Shown here one piece after another: positions 1 through 8,341 of a DNA stretch of 20,161 nt. Where the stretch lies: NCBI GenBank assembly GCA_903928955.1, contig CAIYTD010000271.1, positions 1-20,161 on the forward strand, given 5' to 3'. The notes under the pieces are model-generated. The model was not told the origin of the DNA and made no database searches. It saw nothing but the letters and a program-made list of their open reading frames with translations. The position numbers were made by a program, and so were the translations under genes. Source of the stretch: Oligoflexia bacterium. GTDB lineage: Bacteria; Bdellovibrionota; UBA1018. The stretch's first letter is position 1. The number at the start of each line of letters is the position of its first letter.

Positions 1-1
1 A

Positions 2-97
2 GATTATGAAGACTTACCTGCAAATAGCGAAACAATGATTTACATATCTATGATTCAAATAATGCTAAAGCGCCTCGCTCCAATTAATAGTTCGTGA
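2..97 (+). mobile_element. IS5-family transposase, C-terminal fragment (runs in from outside the window)
   Basis: The + strand reading frame from base 2 is open to a TGA at 95-97. It encodes about 31 residues beginning DYEDLPANSETMIYISMIQ and continuing IMLKRLAPINSS. The pattern DYE-x-LP-x-x-SE-x-MIY-x-x-MI-x-x-ML-x-RLA is the usual C-terminal end of IS5-family (IS427-like) DDE transposases, which I recognise from the family. The rest of the gene lies left of the window, so intactness cannot be judged. The frame converges on the minus-strand repeat-protein gene and overlaps its last 43 bases. No catalytic residue is in view. Confidence 0.75.
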
Positions 98-1230
98 CCT
101 TTTAAAACAGACTCTAAGGCCTGAACTTCATCTTCATCAGCAGCACCCACTTTAAAATGATGATCTGGATATTTCACACTTAAGCGCGAAATCCACAAAA
201 AATCATCGAAATTAAGATCGTTTTGACGTCTTCGTCCTAATTCCTTCAGCATCGAAACGACTTCTTTTAATTCTCGCTCAGAAATCGGCCCTGATAGAAT
301 TTTTTGTCCATCATTCTGATCGATAGTAAAAGGGCTATCTGCTTGTGCTTCAAAGGATTCCACTCTCCCCCTCAAAAACCGGTATTTTTTCACAACCTCG
401 TCTTTTGTAGAAGCAGGTAAATCATCTCCTGTCGTACATTCGGCGGAATGAACAGGAACATTCTTCAAGCTTTTCGCTGCATAAGGCGAAGCAGTCGCCT
501 GAGAACCTTCCTTTGTAGAATAATAAAAAGGCTCAGGAATTCCATTGTTGCAAACAATCCCACGTCCAGATTTATGAGTTTTAGCCCCAAAACTCCGATG
601 AGTGCCTAAGTTATATTGGTCCACTCCGCAGTCTGGGTGTCTCCCCTTATTATACGCAGCAATACCAAAATCTGGATGCTCGCATGGAACGTAGGTTTCA
701 ATTCCAAAAGACGGGTGTCTGCCTTGGGAGATCTCACCGAATGTGAGCTTATGAGCCGGCATGGACAATCCACCATTGAAGAATTCAATATTAACCACTA
801 ACTCCTGGCCGTCAAAAGTAGTGCAAATATAAGACTTCTTCCAAAGTAAACTAAGAACCTGTGGAAAGTATTCCATTTTTTCTGATAAACTTTTACAAGC
901 ATGCCCGTTGAAAAAAGGTCCACTTCTAAAAATATTCCCCGGACACTGTGGACCAGTACCACTGTTGTACCTCGCAACTCCGAAAGAGGGATGCTCACAT
1001 TCATTATAAGTTTCAACTCCATTGATGGGATCTCGCTGAGAATGGTATTCCTTCACTCCAAAAGATTTATGTTCACAGCTGGAATATTTTTGATAAATCC
1101 ATCGCCCGAAACATTTTCCAGCTCCCGACCGCCATTGAAAGGGCGCTAATTGACTCCATCCAGCGGTAGGAGAAAAAGCAGCCACTAAACAAATGAGGTT
1201 CAACCCCAATTTTAAATTCCATTTGATCAT
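55..1230 (-). CDS. Secreted protein with 13-residue HPxFGVxxY repeats, function unknown
   Basis: From the ATG at 1230 this encodes 391 residues. I prefer this start to the in-frame ATG at 1248, which lies inside an inverted repeat, because TTGGGA sits just upstream of 1230 and translation then opens directly with a signal peptide: MIKWNLK, a hydrophobic stretch to about residue 20, then a polar SPTAGWSQ region. The mature protein carries two arrays of a 13-residue unit, about [CG]-x-H-P-[SD]-F-G-[VI]-x-x-Y-N-x. They cover residues 52-98 and 170-227 of the 391-residue product and are separated by about 70 residues without repeats. A charged, repeat-free C-terminal region follows. Several units start with Cys, so disulfides or metal binding are possible but unproven. 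The last 19 residues fall inside the putative insertion-sequence end, so the native C-terminus may be lost. I do not recognise a named family. Confidence 0.75.
   Translation of the reverse strand: MIKWNLKLGLNLICLVAAFSPTAGWSQLAPFQWRSGAGKCFGRWIYQKYSSCEHKSFGVKEYHSQRDPINGVETYNECEHPSFGVARYNSGTGPQCPGNIFRSGPFFNGHACKSLSEKMEYFPQVLSLLWKKSYICTTFDGQELVVNIEFFNGGLSMPAHKLTFGEISQGRHPSFGIETYVPCEHPDFGIAAYNKGRHPDCGVDQYNLGTHRSFGAKTHKSGRGIVCNNGIPEPFYYSTKEGSQATASPYAAKSLKNVPVHSAECTTGDDLPASTKDEVVKKYRFLRGRVESFEAQADSPFTIDQNDGQKILSGPISERELKEVVSMLKELGRRRQNDLNFDDFLWISRLSVKYPDHHFKVGAADEDEVQALESVLKGHELLIGARRFSII
100..114. repeat. Candidate right terminal inverted repeat of the IS5-like element
   Basis: Three bases after the transposase stop comes a stretch reading GAGTCTGTTTTAAAA on the minus strand, followed outward by TAA at 115-117. 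Ends that start GAG-x-CTGTT and continue A-rich are common in IS5-family elements, which often duplicate a TA/TNA target. The left end is outside the window, so this is inference from position and general resemblance. Confidence 0.35.
550..723 (-). repeat. Array 2 of the HPxFGVxxY coding repeat
   Basis: Four further 13-residue units occur in register: GRHPSFGIETYVP, CEHPDFGIAAYNK, GRHPDCGVDQYNL and GTHRSFGAKTHKS. A degraded unit with Cys (GRGIVCNNG) closes the array. Cys and Gly mostly alternate at unit position 1, as in array 1, suggesting a 26-residue higher-order repeat. Confidence 0.8.
937..1077 (-). repeat. Array 1 of the HPxFGVxxY coding repeat
   Basis: Three tandem 13-residue units are visible in the minus-strand protein: CEHKSFGVKEYHS, QRDPINGVETYNE and CEHPSFGVARYNS. 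A decayed fourth (GTGPQCPG) follows. Gly at position 7 and Tyr at position 11 are invariant in the three full units. Confidence 0.8.
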
Positions 1231-1245
1231 AAAAATCCCAATACC

Positions 1246-1286
1246 CATGAGTCATCTTTTTTTAACGCAAAAAAAGATGACTCATG
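1246..1286. repeat. Perfect 18-bp inverted repeat with 5-nt loop ahead of the repeat-protein gene
   Basis: The arms are 1246-1263 (CATGAGTCATC followed by seven T) and 1269-1286 (seven A followed by GATGACTCATG), with loop AACGC at 1264-1268. All 18 positions pair. The A/T tract lies next to the loop and the mixed-sequence part outside, the reverse of an intrinsic terminator. In the minus-strand transcript the hairpin ends 15 nt before the preferred ATG at 1230 and contains the alternative ATG at 1248. A 5'-UTR control hairpin or a repetitive element are the likeliest explanations. Confidence 0.7.
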
Positions 1287-1428
1287 TTGCGAATTGGATT
1301 CTTACATTAAGCAATTGAATAAGTAAATGGCTAAATAGTTCCGTCTTACATTAAACTAAATCCATTGAGGAAATGCTTGACTGCGTTCTATTGCACCTCT
1401 AAAGTCAGACCTAAAATCAGACCTAAAC

Positions 1429-1980
1429 TCAAAAAAGATATAAAATACTCGCTCCCAGAGCGGGAGAAAGACCACCGAATTGAAAATTAGTCTGAGTGGC
1501 TATCGGATTGGTATTCAACACAGTGAAATTCGGGCCCCCATCCAAGTGAACAATAATATGGGGTATGCCTGGGAGTTGAAAATGGAATCCACCCAGAGCA
1601 GTGAGACTCATCGAAAAAGTGCCACCAAGCCCCGTATTTAAAATCCCCAGACCCGCACCTGCACCGATATGAAATCCAGCTCCACGGCTCTGGGTCAGCG
1701 TATGCTTATAAAAAAGAGCTCCACCTAAATTGAGAAAATTGGTCTGCGGAATAGAAAAAAAACCCTGTAAGAGATCAGTTGAAGCAAGGTCATAGGTAAT
1801 CGTAAAGGCAGGAACATTTCCAGGAACTGCATTTTGAATCGTTGAAAATCCAGCGCCAAGTGAGGATGCCCTCTCTGCGAGTTGCCCGTTCTGCTCTCCC
1901 CATGCTCCCGATGGGAATGACCCAAACGTTAAAAAAATTAAAATCAAAAAACTGATTTGAGCTAAATAGATTTTTCTCAT
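1429..1980 (-). CDS. Small exported protein, probable outer-membrane beta-barrel
   Basis: This encodes 183 residues from the ATG at 1980. The open frame extends upstream into the end of proS, but only this start gives an immediate signal peptide (MRKIY, hydrophobic stretch to about residue 20, then SFPSGAWG with a signal-peptidase-I-like AWG). The mature part is rich in Gly, Thr, Ser and aromatic residues with alternating polar/apolar stretches, for example GAGFHIGAGAGLGILNTGLG and TNFQFGGLSPALGASILYLF. It ends in Phe, as many outer-membrane barrels do. Length and pattern suit an 8-strand barrel, but I cannot assign a family. It lies 29 bp downstream of proS on the same strand and may be cotranscribed. 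Confidence 0.65.
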   Translation of the reverse strand: MRKIYLAQISFLILIFLTFGSFPSGAWGEQNGQLAERASSLGAGFSTIQNAVPGNVPAFTITYDLASTDLLQGFFSIPQTNFLNLGGALFYKHTLTQSRGAGFHIGAGAGLGILNTGLGGTFSMSLTALGGFHFQLPGIPHIIVHLDGGPNFTVLNTNPIATQTNFQFGGLSPALGASILYLF

Positions 1981-2009
1981 CAACAAACCCACATCTCCCA
2001 TTTTATCGT

Positions 2010-3482
2010 TTAATAAGCGCGAGCAAAAACTGCACGCACAGAAGAACCCGATCCATTGCACACCATGCATTTTCCAGCTTCACGAATCGGCAAAAAGCTT
2101 TCATCCAACGGCAAACAACGAATCGTTGCCTTTGTTTCCTCTTTGACCCGAGCTTCGCATTGTGCACTTTCACACCAAGGCGCAATAAAAAAACCTCCGG
2201 GTTCGTCTAATTTCTGCTGAAACTCAGAATAACTCTCTACTCTAAAAGTATTTACATCTTTAAAACTTCGAGCTCGCTCTAAAAGTGCTTTTTGCATGGC
2301 ATCCAGCCCTTCCATCACTCGCATGGGAACTTCTTCAAGCAAAACAAATTCCTTCTTTCCTAGATCTCGACGCGTCATCACCACTTGACCCTTGTCTAAA
2401 TCCCTTGGACCCAGTTCGATTCTGTATGGAATTCCAAGTAATTCATATTCATGGAATTTCCATCCGGGCTGCTTCGTTTCATCTTGATCGATATCGACCC
2501 TCACTCGATAAGGAAGATTCGATTTTTCTCCCTGATCTCGAATCTGAAGCGCCAATTTCTCTGCTGCTTCTAAAACTCTCGATTTCGATTCCGATTGTGA
2601 AAGAATGGGCACAATCACTACATGGGTTTCAGCCAACCGAGGAGGCAAAACAAGGCCCTTATCATCCGAATGAGTCATAATCATTCCTCCTATCAAACGG
2701 GTGGAGACGCCCCAGCTCGTTTGATGCACGGCCTTTTGTTTCCCATCTTTATCTAAAAATAAAGTATTAAATGCTTCCGCAAAGTGAGTAGAAAGATTAT
2801 GAGAAGTACCGGCTTGCAATGCTTTTTTATCCTGCATCATCGCTTCGATACAATACGTATGCAGGGCTCCAGCAAATTTCTCACTCTCGCTTTTTTTCCC
2901 TGGAATCACGGGCATAGCCAAAACTTCTTCAGCAAATTGCGCATAAACTCCAATCATTTTTCTAGCCTCTTGCTCGGATTCCTCATGAGTAGCATGACAG
3001 GTATGCCCCTCTTGCCAGAGAAACTCTGTGGTCCTGAGAAATAAACGGGTTCGCATTTCCCAGCGCACTACATTTGCCCACTGATTGATCATCAATGGCA
3101 AATCACGATAAGATTGAATCCACTTTGCGAACATACTATTAATAATGGTCTCGGAGGTCGGCCGAACAATCAATTTTTCTTCGAGCTCCTTGCCCCCAGC
3201 GTGAGTCACAACGGCACATTGAGGCGCAAAGCCCTCCACATGCTCAGCTTCTTTTTTTAAAAAACTCTCTGGAATAAAAAGCGGAAAATAACTATTTCTC
3301 GCTCCCGTTTCCTTAATCCGTCGGTCAAGATCCTTTTGAATCTGCTCCCAAATAGAGTAGCCATTAGGACGAATCACCATACATCCCTTGACAGGACTGT
3401 AATCAGCAAGACGGGCTTGAAGCACAACATCTTGATACCATTTAGAAAAATCTTGCGACCGAGGGGTAATCTTTTCTGCCAT
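2010..3482 (-). CDS. proS: Prolyl-tRNA synthetase, eukaryote/archaeal type (type 3)
   Basis: This 490-residue cytoplasmic class II synthetase charges tRNA-Pro with proline using ATP. Visible landmarks are RPTSE at 107-111, motif 2 RTTEFLWQEGHT at 150-161, the proline-pocket segment GTSHNL at 225-230, TSWGVSTR at 255-262 and HSDDKGLVLPPR (motif 3) at 271-282. The anticodon-binding domain follows. The C-terminal domain has Cys pairs (WCESAQC and CMVC) typical of the zinc-binding domain of this type, and the protein ends in Tyr (FARAY). There is no INS editing domain between motifs 2 and 3, which separates it from the long E. coli-like type. The ATG at 3482 has AGGGTAG upstream. The gene follows ntrX after 65 nt. 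Confidence 0.95.
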   Translation of the reverse strand: MAEKITPRSQDFSKWYQDVVLQARLADYSPVKGCMVIRPNGYSIWEQIQKDLDRRIKETGARNSYFPLFIPESFLKKEAEHVEGFAPQCAVVTHAGGKELEEKLIVRPTSETIINSMFAKWIQSYRDLPLMINQWANVVRWEMRTRLFLRTTEFLWQEGHTCHATHEESEQEARKMIGVYAQFAEEVLAMPVIPGKKSESEKFAGALHTYCIEAMMQDKKALQAGTSHNLSTHFAEAFNTLFLDKDGKQKAVHQTSWGVSTRLIGGMIMTHSDDKGLVLPPRLAETHVVIVPILSQSESKSRVLEAAEKLALQIRDQGEKSNLPYRVRVDIDQDETKQPGWKFHEYELLGIPYRIELGPRDLDKGQVVMTRRDLGKKEFVLLEEVPMRVMEGLDAMQKALLERARSFKDVNTFRVESYSEFQQKLDEPGGFFIAPWCESAQCEARVKEETKATIRCLPLDESFLPIREAGKCMVCNGSGSSVRAVFARAY

Positions 3483-3547
3483 AATACGGCTACCCTATTC
3501 TGTTCTAGGCTCTGTCGCAAACTGAAAAGATCTTCAGAACTGACTTT

Positions 3548-4960
3548 TTAAGTTTCAATCCCGTAAGACTTGATTTTACGGTGCAAATGACTCCTTTCCA
3601 CACCCAGAATCTGAGCTGTCTTAGAAATATTCCAATCATTTTCTTTCAGAGTTTTCAAAATAAATTCCTTTTCAAACTCTTGCCGAGCATCTCTCAAATT
3701 TTTTCCCCCTGCAGTCGGAGGCACCGATGCCCCTAACGCTTTCGTGTGAACGCTATTTTCTTCTTCCATGCGCAGGCTAAAACCATTGTCCTGTAAACTC
3801 ATCAGAAAATGTGCCGCAGTAATCACATGCCCATCCTCTGACTCTGGAGTGAGAATAATGACTCTTTCAATCAGATTCTTTAGTTCTCGAACATTCCCTG
3901 GCCACTGATAGGAAGTCAGAACATGAAGCGCTTCAACAGAAAGCACTCTCATTAAACGTCCATGCGCAATACAAAATTCGTTTAAAAAATGTCGAGCCAA
4001 TAATCCTATATCCTCAGTACGATCTCGCAGGGGAGGAACTGCGAAAGGAATCACATTGAGCCGATAAAATAAATCTTCACGAAAATTCCCCTGTTGAATT
4101 TCTGATTTCAAATCCTTATTCGTAGCAGCAACAATTCGAACATCTACAGAAGTCGTTTGAGCGCCCCCCACTCTTTCAAATTTCTGCTCTTGAAGGATCC
4201 GTAGAATCTTCGCTTGAGTCTTCAGCGACATATCTCCAATTTCGTCTAAAAACAAAGTACCACCATTGGCTAAATCGAATTTCCCTCTTCTTAATTGGGT
4301 CGCCCCAGTGAATGATCCCTTCTCATGTCCGAAAAGTTCACTTTCAATTAATTCTTCAGGAATGGCTGCGCAATTCACTTCTACAAAAGGCTTATTAAAA
4401 CGAGGAGAAAGAGTATGAAGACTTTGAGCAACTAATTCTTTACCCGTTCCATTTTCGCCTGTGATCAAGACAGATCCAGTCGTAGGCGCTACTCGACGAA
4501 TCAGCTCTTGAATATTCCGAATCGCAGCACTGCCTCCTAGTAGTATTTTATTCTTTTGCACCTGTTTTCGGAGAGCATGATTCTCACGAGCAAGATCCTG
4601 AACGCTCGAGACATTTTGAATCATCACTAAAAGTCTTTCTAGCGAAAGAGGTTTTTCTATAAAATCAAATGCACCTAATTTAGTTGCCCGAACAGCGGTT
4701 TCAATATTGCCATGCCCTGACATCATAATGACAATTTGATCGCTCCATTCGGCCTTAATCAAACGCAGAGTTTCAATTCCATCCATTTGCGGCATCCAAA
4801 TATCCAGAAGAACAAGGTCCGGTCGCTCGGATCGAATCGCATCTAAACCTTCTTTTCCAGAAGCAGCAACCTCGACCCGATATCCCTCATCTTTCAAAGC
4901 TCCAGTTAAGGATTGCCGAATAGAAGCCTCATCATCAATCACTAAAATGAATCGAGACAT
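3548..4960 (-). CDS. ntrX: NtrX-like sigma54-dependent response regulator
   Basis: The 470-residue protein has receiver, AAA+ and Fis-type HTH domains in that order. In the receiver, D9, D10, phosphoacceptor D53 and K103 are all present. The AAA+ domain has Walker A GENGTGKE at 168-175, the sigma54-contact loop GSFTGA at 215-220 (Ser in place of the commonest Ala, a known variant) and Walker B LFLDE ending D239-E240. The C-terminal helix-turn-helix reads NISKTAQILGVERSHLHRKI. Phosphorylation by NtrY should drive ATP-dependent activation of sigma54 promoters, although in NtrX homologues direct sigma54 dependence is not universal. The SD AAGGAG lies in the last codons of ntrY and the ATG is 3 nt beyond the ntrY stop, so translation is probably coupled. 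Target genes cannot be deduced. Confidence 0.92.
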   Translation of the reverse strand: MSRFILVIDDEASIRQSLTGALKDEGYRVEVAASGKEGLDAIRSERPDLVLLDIWMPQMDGIETLRLIKAEWSDQIVIMMSGHGNIETAVRATKLGAFDFIEKPLSLERLLVMIQNVSSVQDLARENHALRKQVQKNKILLGGSAAIRNIQELIRRVAPTTGSVLITGENGTGKELVAQSLHTLSPRFNKPFVEVNCAAIPEELIESELFGHEKGSFTGATQLRRGKFDLANGGTLFLDEIGDMSLKTQAKILRILQEQKFERVGGAQTTSVDVRIVAATNKDLKSEIQQGNFREDLFYRLNVIPFAVPPLRDRTEDIGLLARHFLNEFCIAHGRLMRVLSVEALHVLTSYQWPGNVRELKNLIERVIILTPESEDGHVITAAHFLMSLQDNGFSLRMEEENSVHTKALGASVPPTAGGKNLRDARQEFEKEFILKTLKENDWNISKTAQILGVERSHLHRKIKSYGIET

Positions 4961-4963
4961 AAA

Positions 4964-7321
4964 CTACTCCTTAGATTCCTTGATCACACCCGCCTGAAAA
5001 GCCGCTCTTGCGAAAACATGACGAATCGTTGTAGGGATTTCAATAATAAATTGAGTCCCCTCTGCTGGGGCAGAACGCACTCGAATAAAGCCATCATGAT
5101 CATTGATAATACGCTTTACAATAGAAAGGCCCAACCCTGTACCCTCTGTCTTAGTAGAGAAATACGGCTCAAATAACCGTGCTTTCACTTCTTCCGTCAT
5201 TCCTAATCCATTGTCTTCTACTTCTATGACTGCCATTTGCAATTGCTCATTGTAATGGGTTACCAACTTTATTTTTTTAATACGGTTTTGAGACAAAGAC
5301 CCAATAGCAGCCACAGCATTGTCAAAAAGATTGATAATCACTCTTTTAATTTGATCCCGATCAAATTCAAAAATCGGTAACTTATTTTCAAATTCACCAC
5401 TCATAACAATCTCGGGATGAGCCTGCTGAAAAAGAGTAATCACTTCTTTTAATGCTGAATTTAGATCATGAGGAGCTGGCGAAGCTTCTGGAAATCGAGC
5501 AAAATTAGAAAACTCGTTGACCATTTCTTTGAGTTCGTCTGTATGTTTAATAATGGTATCCGTGCATTCTTTTAATAGGGCGGCATCTCGACTCCGATAA
5601 TCTCGAAATCGTCTTTGTAAGCGCTGCGCTGAGAGCTTAATCGGCGTCAATGGATTCTTGATTTCGTGCGCAATCCTCCGTGCCACTTCTCGCCAAGCCA
5701 TTTCCCTTTGCCCTTTAATCAAGTGAGTCATATCATCAATGACGACGACGACCCCACAACTCGTATGTCCTTGACGCAATGAAGTGGCCACGGCAGCCAA
5801 TACCTTTAAACTTTCTCCCAGTCGAAAATTCCACTGCCCCACTTCTGGCCGAACACTTCCACCTTCTAAGGAAGCAGCCATAGCACGATTGATCACCTCG
5901 ACTAAGGGAGAAATCTCACCCGTCAGTACTTCTCCATATTTTCGATGCAGTACTTGATCAGGCTCCATTTGGAGCAATTGGGACACTGCTTGATTGAAAG
6001 TGGTAATTTCACCACTATTGTCAATGGCAATCACTCCAGTACCGACATTTGCCAATACAGCTTCCAACTGAAGACGCCTTTTTTCCAAATCCGCTCCCGC
6101 ACGCATTAATCCTTGTCGACTCTCCCTTAAATCGCGGGTCATATTATTAAAAGAATCTACCAAAACAGCAATTTCATCATGACCAGAAGCTGCAATGGAA
6201 ATATTTAAATTTCCAGCTCCAACTGCTTGTGCTCCCAAAACCAGCCGCTCGACAGGCACAGTGAGCTCACGTGCCATATAAAGTCCAATCCAAATAGCGA
6301 CAAATAAAATCACTAAAGTCATCATAATGAGAATCACAAAATAGGTCGTCTTCATGGGATATTTAAGGGGATTAGTATCTTTATAATCATCAAAGACACT
6401 CGCAATCTCATCCACCTTATTTCGCAGACTAATGGGAATATAAGAATTAACAGCCAACACACCCACGATAGGATGACTCGAAATGGATCCGGAATGCACT
6501 GGAACTAAGCAGCGAATCAAATCACCTGTACCAATATGCTGAATAACCGAAAGATGCTCGCCAGAGAAAGCTTTTTCTAACAAATCGAGAGCCAGCCGTG
6601 GATAAGTAAGCATAGAATCTGGCAATTGCGGTCGTTGCGAGAACACCCGTTCGTCTAACGTATCTGTATAGAACTCGACTGCATCGAGCGCCAAAAGCTC
6701 TCTTTGAGCATTTAAATACCCTTCAATCCATTCAGGAGGGGAGGATAGACCATCCACTTCACTCACAGAGTTTAATCTCTTTCCAATACCACTGGAAAGA
6801 TGCTCAGCAAAATGCATTGCTGTTTGATCAGTATTTCTATAATAGGTGCTCGTAATTTCAAGAGAAGCCTGCAAAGTATTTTGAATTTTAAGTGAAAACC
6901 ACTTATCAAAACTAGAATTAATATACATTGCTGAAATGACAAAAAGTACAAGCGTAGGAATAATAGAAAAACCAAAAAATGCTATCACTAACTTTGTTTT
7001 GAGCTTAGTCCCTAATATCTTTCTCCTTCGATCAATAAATAATTTTCCAATATTTCTAAAAATTAACCAGACTAGCGCAATTAAAATGACAATATTTATA
7101 TTCAGAAGCCCAAAAAAGAAAATTGATGTAACAAACGGTAAAGTACTAGATACGGTAGATAGTTGGAATTCAGCAACCGTCAACACACAAAAAAGTGTGA
7201 ACAATAAAGCGATCAGGATCACTTCACGTTTTCGCTTTCGACGCTCACGCGAATCTAAAGGGGGCATTGCCTCAATCGAGGCCAGCTGAGATCGATTTTC
7301 TAAAGACTGATTCATCTCCAT
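4964..7321 (-). CDS. ntrY: NtrY-like membrane sensor histidine kinase
   Basis: This is a 785-residue inner-membrane kinase. It has hydrophobic segments at about 34-52, 60-88 and 108-130, an extracytoplasmic loop of about 190 residues, and a fourth membrane segment at about 324-346. A HAMP domain (about 345-400) and a PAS domain (about 415-530) follow. The HisKA H-box is VARRIAHEIKNPLTPIKLSA with phosphorylated H552. The ATPase domain shows an N-box (INLFDNAVAAI), G1 (DNGLGM) and G2 (GTGLGLSIVKRI). This layout is that of NtrY, sensing redox or nitrogen state in alphaproteobacteria; the signal here is unknown. The start is taken at 7321. ATG at 7315 is possible and neither has a well-spaced SD. 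It lies 43 nt downstream of the GGDEF-like regulator and directly upstream of ntrX. Confidence 0.92.
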   Translation of the reverse strand: MEMNQSLENRSQLASIEAMPPLDSRERRKRKREVILIALLFTLFCVLTVAEFQLSTVSSTLPFVTSIFFFGLLNINIVILIALVWLIFRNIGKLFIDRRRKILGTKLKTKLVIAFFGFSIIPTLVLFVISAMYINSSFDKWFSLKIQNTLQASLEITSTYYRNTDQTAMHFAEHLSSGIGKRLNSVSEVDGLSSPPEWIEGYLNAQRELLALDAVEFYTDTLDERVFSQRPQLPDSMLTYPRLALDLLEKAFSGEHLSVIQHIGTGDLIRCLVPVHSGSISSHPIVGVLAVNSYIPISLRNKVDEIASVFDDYKDTNPLKYPMKTTYFVILIMMTLVILFVAIWIGLYMARELTVPVERLVLGAQAVGAGNLNISIAASGHDEIAVLVDSFNNMTRDLRESRQGLMRAGADLEKRRLQLEAVLANVGTGVIAIDNSGEITTFNQAVSQLLQMEPDQVLHRKYGEVLTGEISPLVEVINRAMAASLEGGSVRPEVGQWNFRLGESLKVLAAVATSLRQGHTSCGVVVVIDDMTHLIKGQREMAWREVARRIAHEIKNPLTPIKLSAQRLQRRFRDYRSRDAALLKECTDTIIKHTDELKEMVNEFSNFARFPEASPAPHDLNSALKEVITLFQQAHPEIVMSGEFENKLPIFEFDRDQIKRVIINLFDNAVAAIGSLSQNRIKKIKLVTHYNEQLQMAVIEVEDNGLGMTEEVKARLFEPYFSTKTEGTGLGLSIVKRIINDHDGFIRVRSAPAEGTQFIIEIPTTIRHVFARAAFQAGVIKESKE

Positions 7322-7364
7322 CCATTCATGACACAGGATGAGCCACGCCTCAATGGATTAGCGG

Positions 7365-8282
7365 CTAAGTAAAAGAATACACTTCAATTCGATTATTACC
7401 GTTCACCTTTGCCGACCGAAGGGCTTCGGTAGTAAAATGCAGTAAATCACTCATACGTTGATTCGATTGATCATGGGTTAATCCGGCTACTCCGATTGTT
7501 GCCGTCAAACGAATAGACTGCTTTTCATTCTTAAAAGGGGTGACTTGAATCGAATCGCGTAACCTTTCGGCGACAAACTCTGCGCTAGCCAAATCGGTGT
7601 CACTGAGGAGGATAAAAAATTCATCCGCCCCTACTCGAGCAACAAAATCAATGGATCGAAGACACTGTTGAATGCGAACTGCAACTTCCTGTAAAATATG
7701 ACTCCCAGCGACAAAGCCAAGTGTCTGATTAATTTGAGAAAAATCATCTATATTTAAAAGCAATGAAGAGACAGACTTTCTAAATCTTTTTGAACGTACG
7801 ATTTCTTCTTCACCCCGCCTATAAGCCGATCGCATATTCATCAAACCCGTGAGATCATCTGTCGAACTGAGCTCCTCAATGCGGTGATTCGCCCGCTTGA
7901 GTGAATCTTGAATCTCTTTGAGCCTTAATATCGAGCGAACTCTAGCGATCAGATCTTGAGCACGAAAAGGCTTGGTCTGATAATCGTCTGCACCTAATTC
8001 CATACCTTTTTTAACATCTTCTAAGGTCATATGTTCAGAAATCAGGATAATACCAGTATATTCCTCAGGAGTGAGTGCACGTATCCGAGGAATGAGATCA
8101 AAAGCTAAGCCTTTTTCTGAATCCACATTCAATAGAATAAGATGAGGCTTCCATGCCCTCAAACGGTGCAGAGCACCATCTGGATCTTGTGCACTTTGGA
8201 CAGAATGACCATCCTGAGTTAAATAGCTTGTCAAGAGCTCTAAGCTTGTTCGATCGTGATCCACAACCAATACACGCCTCAT
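7365..8282 (-). CDS. Response regulator with degenerate receiver and degenerate GGDEF domain
   Basis: This 305-residue protein has an N-terminal receiver (about 1-120), a short coiled linker (LKRANHRIEEL) and a C-terminal GGDEF fold (about 140-305). The receiver keeps D8, K104 and the TKPF motif. The phosphoacceptor position is Asn (N52 in HLILLNVD) and the second acidic-pocket residue is His (H9). In the GGDEF domain the signature is GADEF (218-222), the first metal Asp is N177 (NID for DxD), the usual FK Lys is S182, and the nucleotide-contact GD is GS (S194). The inhibitory-site RxxD survives (R209-D212). By family knowledge it is unlikely to take an aspartyl phosphate or make cyclic-di-GMP, so a ligand-binding or protein-contact role is inferred. 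The ATG at 8282 has AGGG about 9 nt upstream. It precedes ntrYX by 43 nt. Confidence 0.88.
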   Translation of the reverse strand: MRRVLVVDHDRTSLELLTSYLTQDGHSVQSAQDPDGALHRLRAWKPHLILLNVDSEKGLAFDLIPRIRALTPEEYTGIILISEHMTLEDVKKGMELGADDYQTKPFRAQDLIARVRSILRLKEIQDSLKRANHRIEELSSTDDLTGLMNMRSAYRRGEEEIVRSKRFRKSVSSLLLNIDDFSQINQTLGFVAGSHILQEVAVRIQQCLRSIDFVARVGADEFFILLSDTDLASAEFVAERLRDSIQVTPFKNEKQSIRLTATIGVAGLTHDQSNQRMSDLLHFTTEALRSAKVNGNNRIEVYSFT

Positions 8283-8341
8283 TTTGCAAAACCCTTATAT
8301 TCCAAATATTTTTTTCCCATATTTAGAGTGTATTACGAGGT

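Noticed and set aside
2285..2680. Open frame of 131 codons on the + strand inside proS
   Set aside because: It is fully antisense to a well-supported synthetase, has no recognisable motif, and its composition follows the codons of the opposite strand.
3483..3547. Small inverted repeat (CTGAA/TTCAG) between ntrX and proS as a terminator
   Set aside because: The stem is only five base pairs with no following T-run in the direction of transcription.
6936..7289. Open frame of 117 codons on the + strand opposite the ntrY membrane region
   Set aside because: It mirrors the membrane-segment codons of ntrY and shows no family signature or SD.
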